Source: Desulfobacteraceae bacterium (lineage in GTDB: Bacteria > Desulfobacterota > DSM-4660 > Desulfatiglandales > Desulfatiglandaceae). Taken from it: a stretch of 10,909 bases of DNA. Below are positions 1 to 6,986 of the stretch, piece after piece. The translations under genes were made by a program, and so were the position numbers. How positions within the stretch are numbered: position 1 is the first letter of the stretch; each line of letters begins with the position of its first letter. The stretch covers positions 1,886,760 through 1,897,668 of the forward strand of contig CP070700.1 in the NCBI GenBank assembly GCA_020349865.1. The letters are read 5' to 3'. The notes below the pieces were generated by a model. It did no database searches and was not told the DNA's origin. It saw only the letters and a program-made list of their open reading frames with translations.

Positions 1-98
1 AATTGAAAAGACCCACTTTCGAGGCTTCATTCTCGGAATTTCTTCCATTTTCTCCGATTTTCTTGAAGTTGACATGTAACTTCATTATCAGACGTTGA

Positions 99-248
99 AA
101 CCCCACTGGAGAGATCAGAGGCGTCAAGGTCGATCCATCGATCAAAATTGACTCGGTGCTTTTGAAAGGACTCACAAACGGAAAATATGAAAGTCTTGAT
201 TTGAACTTTCAATCCTTGAGCAGAGCCCTTGATTTAGCCGGACATTAA
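99..248 (+). other. Possible 3' coding remnant, unidentified
   Basis: This frame is open from just after a TGA at 96-98 to a TAA at 246-248 and would encode about 49 residues. It reads like an ordinary soluble protein tail (a lysine/aspartate-rich stretch around KVDPSIKIDSVLL, ending RALDLAGH). It has no credible start codon or Shine-Dalgarno, so if real it is the end of a gene whose upstream part lies in another frame (frameshift) or outside the window. Another frame is open from base 2 to 82 and could be the broken upstream part. I do not recognise the family, and a chance open frame is quite possible. The rest of 1-406 shows no gene I can support. Confidence 0.2.
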
Positions 249-406
249 ACGATATTGATGTGATGATTTATTTAAGAATACTTGAACCAATGAATTTTTC
301 ACATTACACGTGATAGTTATAATTGATCTGTGGCTCCGCAACCAAAAGATATGGCAAGCATCATTAAGTCTTAGGGGGCTGAAAAGAGATACAATATATA
401 GAAATC

Positions 407-486
407 GACCTTAATTTGACAGAAAGCCGCATCTCTTTTATACTCCATCCTATTAGGAACAAAAGACCTATCCTTTTCGCTTTCAA
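407..486 (+). repeat. Promoter-region repeat, copy A
   Basis: These 80 bases align without gaps to 7912-7991, at about two-thirds identity counted by eye. The best part is 413-451 against 7918-7956 (about 32 of 39 positions), including the shared core GCCGCATC and TTTATACTC.ATCCT. A second matching block is ACCT....TTTT...TTTCAA (466-486 against 7971-7991). Copy A lies directly upstream of the cyclase/ATPase/TPR gene and contains its promoter. A small inverted repeat, TCCTATTAGGA, sits at 448-458 near the predicted transcription start. Confidence 0.6.
416..444 (+). promoter_or_regulatory. Sigma70-type promoter of the cyclase/ATPase gene
   Basis: TTGACA (416-421, a perfect -35) is followed after 17 bases by TATACT (439-444, five of six -10 positions). 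Transcription would start near 451, giving a leader of about 68 bases before the start codon at 519. This is the clearest promoter in the window by match and spacing. It lies inside repeat copy A. Confidence 0.7.
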
Positions 487-518
487 ATCAACCCTTTCTT
501 TGGACCTGGGGGGCATCA

Positions 519-3500
519 ATGATGAAGTGCCCTAAGTGCCAGTTTGAAAACCCCGTAGGCACAAAGTTTTGTGGTGAATGCGGCACCAAATTAGAGAGAA
601 TTTGCCCAAGCTGCAGCTCGTCCAATCCACCTAACTTTAAATTCTGTGGCGAATGCAGCCACGACCTGCTAAAGAAAGAAGAAGTCCCACCTATCGACTA
701 CTCGAAACCCCAATCCTACACACCAAAATTCCTGGCAGACAAGATCCTTACAACCCGAAGTTCTATTGAAGGTGAACGGAAGCTGGTAACCGTTTTGTTT
801 GCCGATGTGGCTAATTACACTTCTCTGGCAGAAAAACTCGACCCGGAAGAAGTCCATGAAATTATGGATGGATGTTTTCAGATTCTCATGGATGAGATCC
901 ACAGATATGAGGGGACTATCAACCAGTTTACCGGTGATGGGGTTATGGCCCTATTTGGAGCCCCACTAGCCCATGAGGACCATGCCCAAAGGGCGTGTCA
1001 TGCAGCCCTATGCATTCAAAAAGCTATCGGTGAATATGGCGAAAGGATAGAAAAGGAACATGGTGTTGGGTTCAAACTGCGTATTGGTCTCAACTCGGGG
1101 CCCGTGATTGTGGGCTCTATCGGGGATGATCTCAGAATGGATTATACTGCTGTTGGAGATACAACAAATCTAGCTTCTCGTATGGAAAGCATGGCCAAAC
1201 CCGGCACCACTCTGGGAACCGCTCACACCCAAAAGCTGGCCAGGGATTTCTTCCAGTTTGAGCATATGGGTAAGGTACAAGTGAAGGGAAAAGAGGAGCC
1301 GGTGGAAGCCTACGTGCTTTTAGAGGCCACAGAGGTAGAAACGAGAATTGAAGCATCCGCTGCCAAAGGCCTTACAAAATTGGTCGGCCGGGGGCGGGAA
1401 ATAGAAACCATTAAAGAAGCCTATGAAAGGGCACGAACAGGATCCGGCCAGGTGATAGGGATTGTTGGTGAAGCGGGGGTGGGCAAATCCAGGCTTCTCA
1501 TTGAGTTGAGGAACGTGCTTCCCAAGGGAGAATATACCTATCTAGAGGGCCAATGCCTGCACTATGGAGGCGCCATGGCCTATTTGCCCCTAGTGGATAT
1601 TTTAAAATTTTACTTTGAGATCAAAGAAGAGGATCGTGAATATATTATCAAAAAGAAGGTTGCAGAGAAGATTTTCCATTTTGATGAAAAACTCAACAGC
1701 GCCGTGCCTTCCTTCCAGGAAATGCTGTCCCTCAAAGTAGAAGATGCCGCATATCTACAGCTTGAACCTGGTGCGAGAAAACTGAGAACCTTTGAGGCCA
1801 TCCGGGACCTCCTTGTTTGTGAGAGTGAAAATAAGCCCCTGGTTGTTGTTATTGATGACCTTCACTGGATCGACAGCTCCTCGGAGGAATTCTTAAGCTA
1901 CCTCATCGATTGGCTGGCCGGTACTCACATCCTGCTCATCTTACTTTATCGCCCGGAATATACCCATACATGGGGCAGCAAATCTTACTACATCAAAATC
2001 GGTGTAGATCAACTCTCTACCAAGAGTAGTGCCCAACTGGTGCAGAACATTCTCGAGGGGGGTGAGGTCGTGCCGAAACTCGGTGAACTGATCCTTAACC
2101 GTGCTGGAGGCAACCCCCTTTTTGTAGAGGAACTCACTCACAGCCTGGTAGAAAACGGCTCAATTCAGAAAAAGGATCATCAGTATGTGTTAACCAAAGA
2201 AGGATCAGAGATTGAAGTGCCGGATAGCATTCAAGGGATTATAGCGGCCCGCATTGATCGGGTGGAGGAGAATCTCAAACGGATTATGCAGGTGGCCTCG
2301 GTGATTGGGAGGGAATTTGCCTATCGAATCCTACAGACCATTACGGGAATGAGAGAAGAGCTTAAATCTTCTCTGATTAACCTTCAAGGACTGGAGTTTA
2401 TCTACGAGAAGAGGCTTTTCCCGGAGCTGGAATATGTCTTTAAACATGCCCTCACGCAAAAAGTTGCCTACAACAGCCTCCTTCAAAAAAGGAGAAAAGA
2501 GATTCATGAGAAGATAGGCAGTGCAATAGAAGACCTCTACCCGGACCGCCTCGAAGAATACTACGAACTGCTGGCCTACCACTATGTGCGCAGTGATAAC
2601 AAGGACAAGGCGGTGGACTACCTCGATCTCGCCAACCAGAAGGCAGCCAAGCTGAATGCTATGGAAGATGCCAAGTCCTATTTTGACGCGGCCATGAAAC
2701 TTCTGGACACCCAGCCTGATACCGAGGTCAACCAGCAGCAGCGCATCACTATATTAGTGAAACAGTGGTTCGTGTTCACCCTGTTGTTCCAAGTCCCCAA
2801 CTATTACAATCTTTTGACCCGCTATGAGCACATGGCAATCGACTTGGGGGATCAGGAACTGCTCGGGAGGTTTTTTGTCGCCATGGGTGGGTGTCAGTGG
2901 TGGATCGGCAACTACGATCAGGCCATACAGACACTGGGCAAAGGTGCGGAACTCTGTGAAACTTCAGGAGCTTTTGAATATGCCGGGAGAGCATATACTA
3001 TGTTGCAGTGGGTCCATTTATGTAAGGGAGACTTCGAGCAGGTCTTCAACTTGAAAAAAGAGGCTCTCCGAACCACAGAACAGCAGTTCAACCTTCGCGT
3101 CTATGTGTGGGCCTTTGTCACAGCATCGTGGGCCTGCACATGTTTAGAGCGCTGGGATGGAGCAATAGAAAATGGGAAAGAGGCACTGAAGGTAGCTGAG
3201 GAATTTTCAGACATCAGCCTGATTTCCTTTACGGCCTCCGTTATCTGTCTATCTTATTGCCTCAAGGGGGAACTGGATTGGGCGATCGAATATGGGGAGT
3301 TAGCGGTTCAAAAAGCCCCAACGCCCGCGGACAAGCTATGGGCTCAAGGCTTTCTTGCAATGGCATGGTGCCGAGCAGGAAAGCTGCATCGAGGGATTGA
3401 GACCCTCGCCAAAATAGTCGCCGTTCATAAGAAGGGACGCTTTCGATTCGGTGAGGTTGGCTATACGATTATGCTTGGTGGAGGGTATTTTCTGTCCGGG

Positions 3501-4154
3501 GAGTATGACAAAGCGATTGAAGCTCTTAAAGAGGGACTGGAACGTGCCGAGCGCTCCGGTATTAAGTGGTTCATCGGGCTTGCTCACTTGTTCCTGGGTC
3601 AAGCGGCTCTGAAAACAAACCCAACTAAAGCAGTTTACCACTTTGAACAAAGTACCACGAGCTATCAACAAACTAAGGCTGATCCCCCCTTCATGGAATT
3701 CCTGCATGGAATCATTCTGCTTACCAAAGGGAATTTAAGACAAGGAGTAAAAGTTGTGGAAGATGTATCTGACGTGTTTCTAAAAAATGGGAGTATATGG
3801 TTATATATCACAACGGAGTACATGCTCGGCAATATCTATCTGCAAGTCGTTTTAGGTGAAGGACCGAAACCGCTTACTTTTCTCGCCAAAAATATTGCTT
3901 TTCTGATAAAAAGCTTTCCTCGTGCAAGTGAAAAGGCTGAATATCACTTAAATAGAGCAATTGGGACTGCAAAAGAGATCGGGGCCAAACCTATTTTGGG
4001 CCAGGCCTATCATGACCTAGGACTCCTGCACAAAGCCAAAGGCAGAACCGACCAAGCCCAGGATTGTTTTTCCAAGGCCATTCAAATTTTTAAAGAATGT
4101 GAGACGGAAGTTTATGTCAAGGAGTCCAGGGAGGCACTTAAGTCTTTACAATAA
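519..4154 (+). CDS. Zinc-ribbon / class III nucleotidyl cyclase / AAA ATPase / TPR protein
   Basis: This 1211-aa multidomain protein resembles bacterial relatives of soluble adenylate cyclase. Residues 4-46 hold two zinc ribbons (C4, C7, C18, C21; C29, C32, C43, C46). Residues ~88-272 form a class III cyclase domain with metal-binding D96 (FADVANYT) and D140 (FTGDGVMALFG) and catalytic N217 and R221 (TNLASRME). The position four before D140, usually Lys in adenylate cyclases, is Q136, so the product (cAMP, cGMP or neither) cannot be assumed. Residues ~286-480 are an AAA_16-type NTPase with Walker A GEAGVGKS (317-324) and Walker B VVVIDDLHW (D446/D447). From about residue 690 the protein is helical with TPR-like repeats to the end, probably a protein-interaction sensor. 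No signal peptide or membrane helix is seen, so it should be cytoplasmic. The start is ambiguous between adjacent ATGs at 519 and 522; a poor G-run (508-513) is the only Shine-Dalgarno candidate. It is preceded by its own promoter and followed by a MITE. Confidence 0.93.
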   Translation: MMKCPKCQFENPVGTKFCGECGTKLERICPSCSSSNPPNFKFCGECSHDLLKKEEVPPIDYSKPQSYTPKFLADKILTTRSSIEGERKLVTVLFADVANYTSLAEKLDPEEVHEIMDGCFQILMDEIHRYEGTINQFTGDGVMALFGAPLAHEDHAQRACHAALCIQKAIGEYGERIEKEHGVGFKLRIGLNSGPVIVGSIGDDLRMDYTAVGDTTNLASRMESMAKPGTTLGTAHTQKLARDFFQFEHMGKVQVKGKEEPVEAYVLLEATEVETRIEASAAKGLTKLVGRGREIETIKEAYERARTGSGQVIGIVGEAGVGKSRLLIELRNVLPKGEYTYLEGQCLHYGGAMAYLPLVDILKFYFEIKEEDREYIIKKKVAEKIFHFDEKLNSAVPSFQEMLSLKVEDAAYLQLEPGARKLRTFEAIRDLLVCESENKPLVVVIDDLHWIDSSSEEFLSYLIDWLAGTHILLILLYRPEYTHTWGSKSYYIKIGVDQLSTKSSAQLVQNILEGGEVVPKLGELILNRAGGNPLFVEELTHSLVENGSIQKKDHQYVLTKEGSEIEVPDSIQGIIAARIDRVEENLKRIMQVASVIGREFAYRILQTITGMREELKSSLINLQGLEFIYEKRLFPELEYVFKHALTQKVAYNSLLQKRRKEIHEKIGSAIEDLYPDRLEEYYELLAYHYVRSDNKDKAVDYLDLANQKAAKLNAMEDAKSYFDAAMKLLDTQPDTEVNQQQRITILVKQWFVFTLLFQVPNYYNLLTRYEHMAIDLGDQELLGRFFVAMGGCQWWIGNYDQAIQTLGKGAELCETSGAFEYAGRAYTMLQWVHLCKGDFEQVFNLKKEALRTTEQQFNLRVYVWAFVTASWACTCLERWDGAIENGKEALKVAEEFSDISLISFTASVICLSYCLKGELDWAIEYGELAVQKAPTPADKLWAQGFLAMAWCRAGKLHRGIETLAKIVAVHKKGRFRFGEVGYTIMLGGGYFLSGEYDKAIEALKEGLERAERSGIKWFIGLAHLFLGQAALKTNPTKAVYHFEQSTTSYQQTKADPPFMEFLHGIILLTKGNLRQGVKVVEDVSDVFLKNGSIWLYITTEYMLGNIYLQVVLGEGPKPLTFLAKNIAFLIKSFPRASEKAEYHLNRAIGTAKEIGAKPILGQAYHDLGLLHKAKGRTDQAQDCFSKAIQIFKECETEVYVKESREALKSLQ

Positions 4155-4223
4155 GAGCAGTTTTCTCACTTTACCAATACATCAATATATTCTGTTTTTG
4201 GCATTTAGCCTAGAATTGAAAAT

Positions 4224-4400
4224 AGGTTCATCCGGTTAATGAGTACCGCGAAACTGATCATATAAGAAGTTGGCAGAGGGGAAGGTCGAAGCAGTCTTTT
4301 CTTCGAAGGCCTTCCAGCAGTCACTACGAAAAGACCGCTTCAAGCTTCAACCCCGCAACCATGAGTTGTTTTGAGGCGTACTCATTAACCGGATGAACCT
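4224..4400. mobile_element. MITE-like element, 177 bp, perfect 23-bp terminal inverted repeats
   Basis: The left end 4224-4246 (starting AGGTTCATCC, ending AATGAGTAC) is the exact reverse complement of 4378-4400. GAAAAT lies directly outside each end (4218-4223 and 4401-4406), which looks like a 6-bp target-site duplication. No transposase fits inside. The 131-bp interior is itself partly self-complementary, so a single strand could fold into one long hairpin. This is what a non-autonomous transposable element looks like; I cannot name the parent insertion sequence. It sits 69 bases after the cyclase/ATPase stop codon and may act as a transcription barrier before rdhA. An extragenic palindrome or structured RNA is the alternative, but the flanking duplication favours insertion. 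Confidence 0.75.
4288..4341. repeat. Inner inverted repeat of the MITE
   Basis: GAAGCAGTCTTTTC (4288-4301) pairs with GAAAAGACCGCTTC (4328-4341) at 13 of 14 positions. The odd position would be a G-U wobble in minus-strand RNA and an A-C mismatch in plus-strand RNA. The apex contains a perfect 10-bp palindrome, GAAGGCCTTC (4305-4314). Confidence 0.6.
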
Positions 4401-4406
4401 GAAAAT

Positions 4407-4805
4407 ATCTGTTATCCTTCGGCAAATATTAAGGCCTTGAAACCCTGAGATAGGCAGAATATATCCACACCTATTTTGTGATTTCAGATAGTTGGTCCGA
4501 TGGCTATATGCAATCAAAAGGGATTTGATCACCAGACGTATACTGGAGTTATCTTTGATTGAAGTATTTGGCAATCACCCTGCCATTCTGAGGCCACACA
4601 TTCTTTTCCCATGATAGGAGAATACTGGAGTCATCAGGCATGGTAGTATACATGGGGTAAGTGAAAGCGGGCAGGTACTCCCTTATCCTTCCACTTGTAG
4701 CAACAGTCGATATGACTACCTGATTTGCCGCTAACAAACCAGTAGGAGAAAATTCTTTGCATACGAAATAGATGCTACGGTGCATAAAGTGTAAGGGAGT
4801 CGACA
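4407..4805. other. Gene-poor interval upstream of rdhA
   Basis: No convincing gene is visible here. The minus strand has two overlapping open frames, at 4549-4830 (up to 93 aa, running into the start of rdhA) and 4347-4574 (75 aa, running into the MITE). The first reads protein-like in its middle, but I recognise no family and see no Shine-Dalgarno, so it could be a decayed gene or chance. An inverted repeat ATCAAA-N5-TTTGAT lies at 4513-4529. I found no good sigma70 promoter for rdhA; the closest signal is its Shine-Dalgarno AAGGGAG at 4793-4799. Confidence 0.4.
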
Positions 4806-6299
4806 ATGAGCCTGGGTTCGCCACTGACATGGATATTGTTTCTAACCAACGGAGGTTTTCTCCTTCTTGCAGCCTTATTCACCTACGAGTCTATCCGAGA
4901 GCAGGAGCACAAAGCCCCCAGGTTTGGCCTGCTGGGCCTAAGCTTCCATGGACTATTGGCCGTTCTCATCCTCGTCTGGCCCCCATCAAGAGTTCCTCTC
5001 ACCTGGCTCTTCGGTCTGCTTTTAGCCGCGGGCGCCTTTTTCTTTATTCCGATCCCAGGAGGGGCCCGAATGCTGCGGGGCGCTGGGGGCTATCTCGCAG
5101 CTGAGGGCGCCAAATTTGAACAAATGGATGAACGGGACATCATGTTCGCTCGAAACAGGAGCCTGAGGCCGGAATCAAAAGAGTATGAAAGCTATTACAC
5201 CATGCACCCTGAAAACAAGGCATACGACGACAGGCGCCGTGCAATAGGAGGACCCTTGGGAAAGCCCGGTTCCATTGACGGCTCTTACAGGCCGAACGTG
5301 TCCATGCTGGTATCCTCTTTCGAATTGCCGAACATGCTGGGAGACAAGGCTTACGTCAACCGGAATTCGGCCGCTGCAATGAGCACTTATGCGGACAAAA
5401 GTGGACTGCCCTCGGAAAAGATGGATCCGGCCAAGGCCACGAAGATCGTCAAAGGGTGGGCGAAACACTTGGGAGCCGATCTTGTGGGTATCTGCAAAAT
5501 TGACCGCAGGTGGGCCTACAGCCACAAGGGTGAAGTCCATTATGGTGAATGGGAAGAATGGGGAAAAGAGGTGTCCGAGCCACTGCCCTACGCGGTGGTG
5601 GTGGCTACAGAAATGGACCACGACATGGTAGCGACAGCACCCCATACCCCGTCTGTGGTCGAAAGCGGGTACAATTACGCCCGTGGGGCCTATATCACCA
5701 CCATTCTGGCCCAATGGTTCGGGGCCATGGGTTACCGGGCGGTTGCCGAACATAACCGGCACTACGACCTGCTCATGGTGCCCCTTGCCGTTGACGCCGG
5801 CCTGGGCGAACTGGGACGCCTGGGATACCTGATCGCCGATCGCTATGGACCCCGTGTGCGCCTTTTTGCAGTCCAGACCGACATGCCTCTCGTGCCGGAC
5901 AAGCCCGTTGACCTAGGAGCGGAGAAATTCTGCGAGGCATGTCTGAAATGCGCAGAATCCTGTCCTTCCAAGTCCATTCCCTACAATGGGAAGAGGCGTG
6001 AGGATCGTGGTATTGAACGCTGGAAACTGAATGAAGAAACGTGTTTCGAATACTGGGGCAAGGTGGGCACAGATTGCTGCGTCTGTATGGCCGTTTGCCC
6101 CTATTCCAGACCACACCGATCCATACACAAACTGGTGCGCTTCATCCTTCGCCGATCTCTTCCGGCCCAGATCCTCTTCCCCCACGTAGACAACATCCTC
6201 TATGGCAGGCGGTGGCGGCCGAGGCAGGCCTTGGACTGGATGGCCTTTCCCAAGGGCAAAAGCTCAAAGGGTTTTCCTGCGCTCAAAGGGGATGCCTGA
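4806..6299 (+). CDS. rdhA: Reductive dehalogenase (RdhA), membrane-anchored type without Tat signal
   Basis: This 497-aa protein belongs to the corrinoid/iron-sulfur reductive dehalogenase family, which removes halogen from organohalides by reduction. The family block VPLAVDAGLGELGR (325-338), TDMPLVPDKP and an upstream DERDIMFAR match RdhA and not the shorter QueG relatives. Two [4Fe-4S] motifs are complete: C376, C379, C382, C386 (CX2CX2CX3CP) and C413, C424, C427, C431 (CX10CX2CX3CP, with an extra C425). A Tyr-rich helix (Y289, Y291, Y296) lies where the catalytic Tyr is expected. Instead of a Tat signal, three hydrophobic helices occupy about 7-25, 42-58 and 66-86. The basic first loop (IREQEHKAPR) and the basic stretch after helix 3 predict N-terminus out and catalytic domain in the cytoplasm. 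No rdhB, rdhC or rdhT is adjacent; the fused helices may replace the RdhB anchor. Shine-Dalgarno AAGGGAG lies 6 bases before the ATG. Base composition is visibly richer in G+C than in the genes downstream. The substrate cannot be told from sequence. Confidence 0.92.
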   Translation: MSLGSPLTWILFLTNGGFLLLAALFTYESIREQEHKAPRFGLLGLSFHGLLAVLILVWPPSRVPLTWLFGLLLAAGAFFFIPIPGGARMLRGAGGYLAAEGAKFEQMDERDIMFARNRSLRPESKEYESYYTMHPENKAYDDRRRAIGGPLGKPGSIDGSYRPNVSMLVSSFELPNMLGDKAYVNRNSAAAMSTYADKSGLPSEKMDPAKATKIVKGWAKHLGADLVGICKIDRRWAYSHKGEVHYGEWEEWGKEVSEPLPYAVVVATEMDHDMVATAPHTPSVVESGYNYARGAYITTILAQWFGAMGYRAVAEHNRHYDLLMVPLAVDAGLGELGRLGYLIADRYGPRVRLFAVQTDMPLVPDKPVDLGAEKFCEACLKCAESCPSKSIPYNGKRREDRGIERWKLNEETCFEYWGKVGTDCCVCMAVCPYSRPHRSIHKLVRFILRRSLPAQILFPHVDNILYGRRWRPRQALDWMAFPKGKSSKGFPALKGDA

Positions 6300-6755
6300 T
6301 CCGCCAGTTGCACTGTCCGAAACGCAACCCTGGGTACAACGTTAGTTTAGAAATATCCAAGGGTTCAACTTAGAGATAGACAAATCATACTGAAACATTC
6401 TGTGCGTGCTTGTTTGTAAGGTACTAGCCGATGCTCAAATCATCTCGTCCACAGACATTTGCGCATAGCAAATCAACACCGCAATTTTCCTAAGTTTCAG
6501 TAGTCTGCTATTAAAATCAACTATCTCAGGCTCTTATTTTTTACAGATTACTGCAACAAAGATGTAAAATATTACGCGTGTAAAAACTACGGGTGCTTTA
6601 AATATCACAACTTTCTCAACTATTGATAGAATCTCAATATATCAGTATTGTGACACGATTCGCTATTTGAATGCATAAATGAGGACGTTGGCTTGTCGCG
6701 TGGGATGACAGACCGAGACAAAAGAAGTCAGTTAACTGACGGAGGACTTTGACAA
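6300..6755. other. Non-coding interval after rdhA
   Basis: No gene is seen between the rdhA stop and 6755. The middle (about 6520-6660) is A+T-rich. A weak promoter-like pair, TTGATA (6623-6628), 17 bases, TATTGT (6646-6651), could drive the tiny ORF at 6756 or the DUF2284 gene. No clear rho-independent terminator follows rdhA; AACCCT and AGGGTT further on could pair only across a long loop. Confidence 0.4.
6728..6741. promoter_or_regulatory. 14-bp perfect palindrome, operator candidate
   Basis: GTCAGTTAACTGAC is its own reverse complement. It abuts a strong Shine-Dalgarno (GGAGG, 6742-6746) and lies about 77 bases downstream of a weak -10 at 6646-6651. Dimeric repressors of the TetR or MarR kind bind sites of this form, and an AraC-family scrap lies just downstream. 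The regulator is unknown, and a transcript hairpin masking the ribosome site is an equally good reading. Confidence 0.4.
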
Positions 6756-6809
6756 TGAGCTTTTGCGAGTGCGACAAATTTGCAGGAAATGGCAATCAAG
6801 GTGAGTAGC
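6756..6809 (+). CDS. Tiny ORF (17 aa), leader peptide or truncated gene start
   Basis: ATG at 6756 lies 9 bases after GGAGG (6742-6746) and opens a 17-residue frame, MSFCECDKFAGNGNQGE, ending at TAG 6807-6809. The ribosome site is better than that of several real genes here, and translation of a cysteine-bearing peptide right after a palindrome could be regulatory. Its end overlaps the AraC remnant on the other strand, so it may instead be the surviving start of a gene cut off by rearrangement. It is too short to identify. Confidence 0.25.
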
Positions 6810-6909
6810 GAATCTTCTGCTGATATTCTTTGGGGCGCAGACCCACGTTTTTGATAAACACCCGTCTGAAAGAACTGCTGTCTTCATAGCCCACTAATTG
6901 GAGGGTTTT
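6796..6909 (-). pseudogene. C-terminal remnant of an AraC-family regulator
   Basis: Read on the minus strand from about 6909 to a TGA at 6796-6798, this gives about 37 residues containing LVGYEDSSSFRRVF, then GLRPKEYQQKIR. That is the second helix-turn-helix and closing segment of AraC/XylS regulators (family pattern GYxDxSSFxRxFKxxxGxxPxxYR). The frame upstream (on the + strand beyond 6910) loses the family pattern at once and hits a stop near 6965, and the usual first helix-turn-helix and sensor domain are absent. It is therefore a fragment, not a working gene. It marks a deletion or insertion boundary just upstream of the DUF2284 gene. Confidence 0.7.
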
Positions 6910-6986
6910 ACATGGGCTGCAAAGCAAGCTGTTTTTAGCAGCATACCCGTTACCTGTAAATCAATTGAAGGAAAAAGGAGACATTT

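Noticed and set aside
4224..4400. Retron msr/msd or integron attC site, because of the long inverted repeat
   Set aside because: No reverse transcriptase or integrase is present, and the ends lack the attC core pattern (RYYYAAC/GTTRRRY). The flanking direct repeat fits a transposable element better.
4549..4830. Minus-strand open frame of 93 codons overlapping the rdhA start, partly protein-like
   Set aside because: No Shine-Dalgarno before either Met, no recognised family, and it overlaps a certain gene start. Kept only as part of the interval description.
5175..5762. Minus-strand open frame of 195 codons inside rdhA
   Set aside because: It is a shadow of the strongly supported RdhA frame, a common effect in G+C-richer genes.
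4806..6299. QueG (epoxyqueuosine reductase) instead of RdhA
   Set aside because: QueG is shorter, soluble and lacks the DERD-FAR segment and membrane helices; the conserved blocks follow RdhA.
6649..6664. CRP-like site TGTGA-N6-TCGCT
   Set aside because: Left half is perfect, but the right half matches only three of five positions; not enough in A+T-rich DNA.
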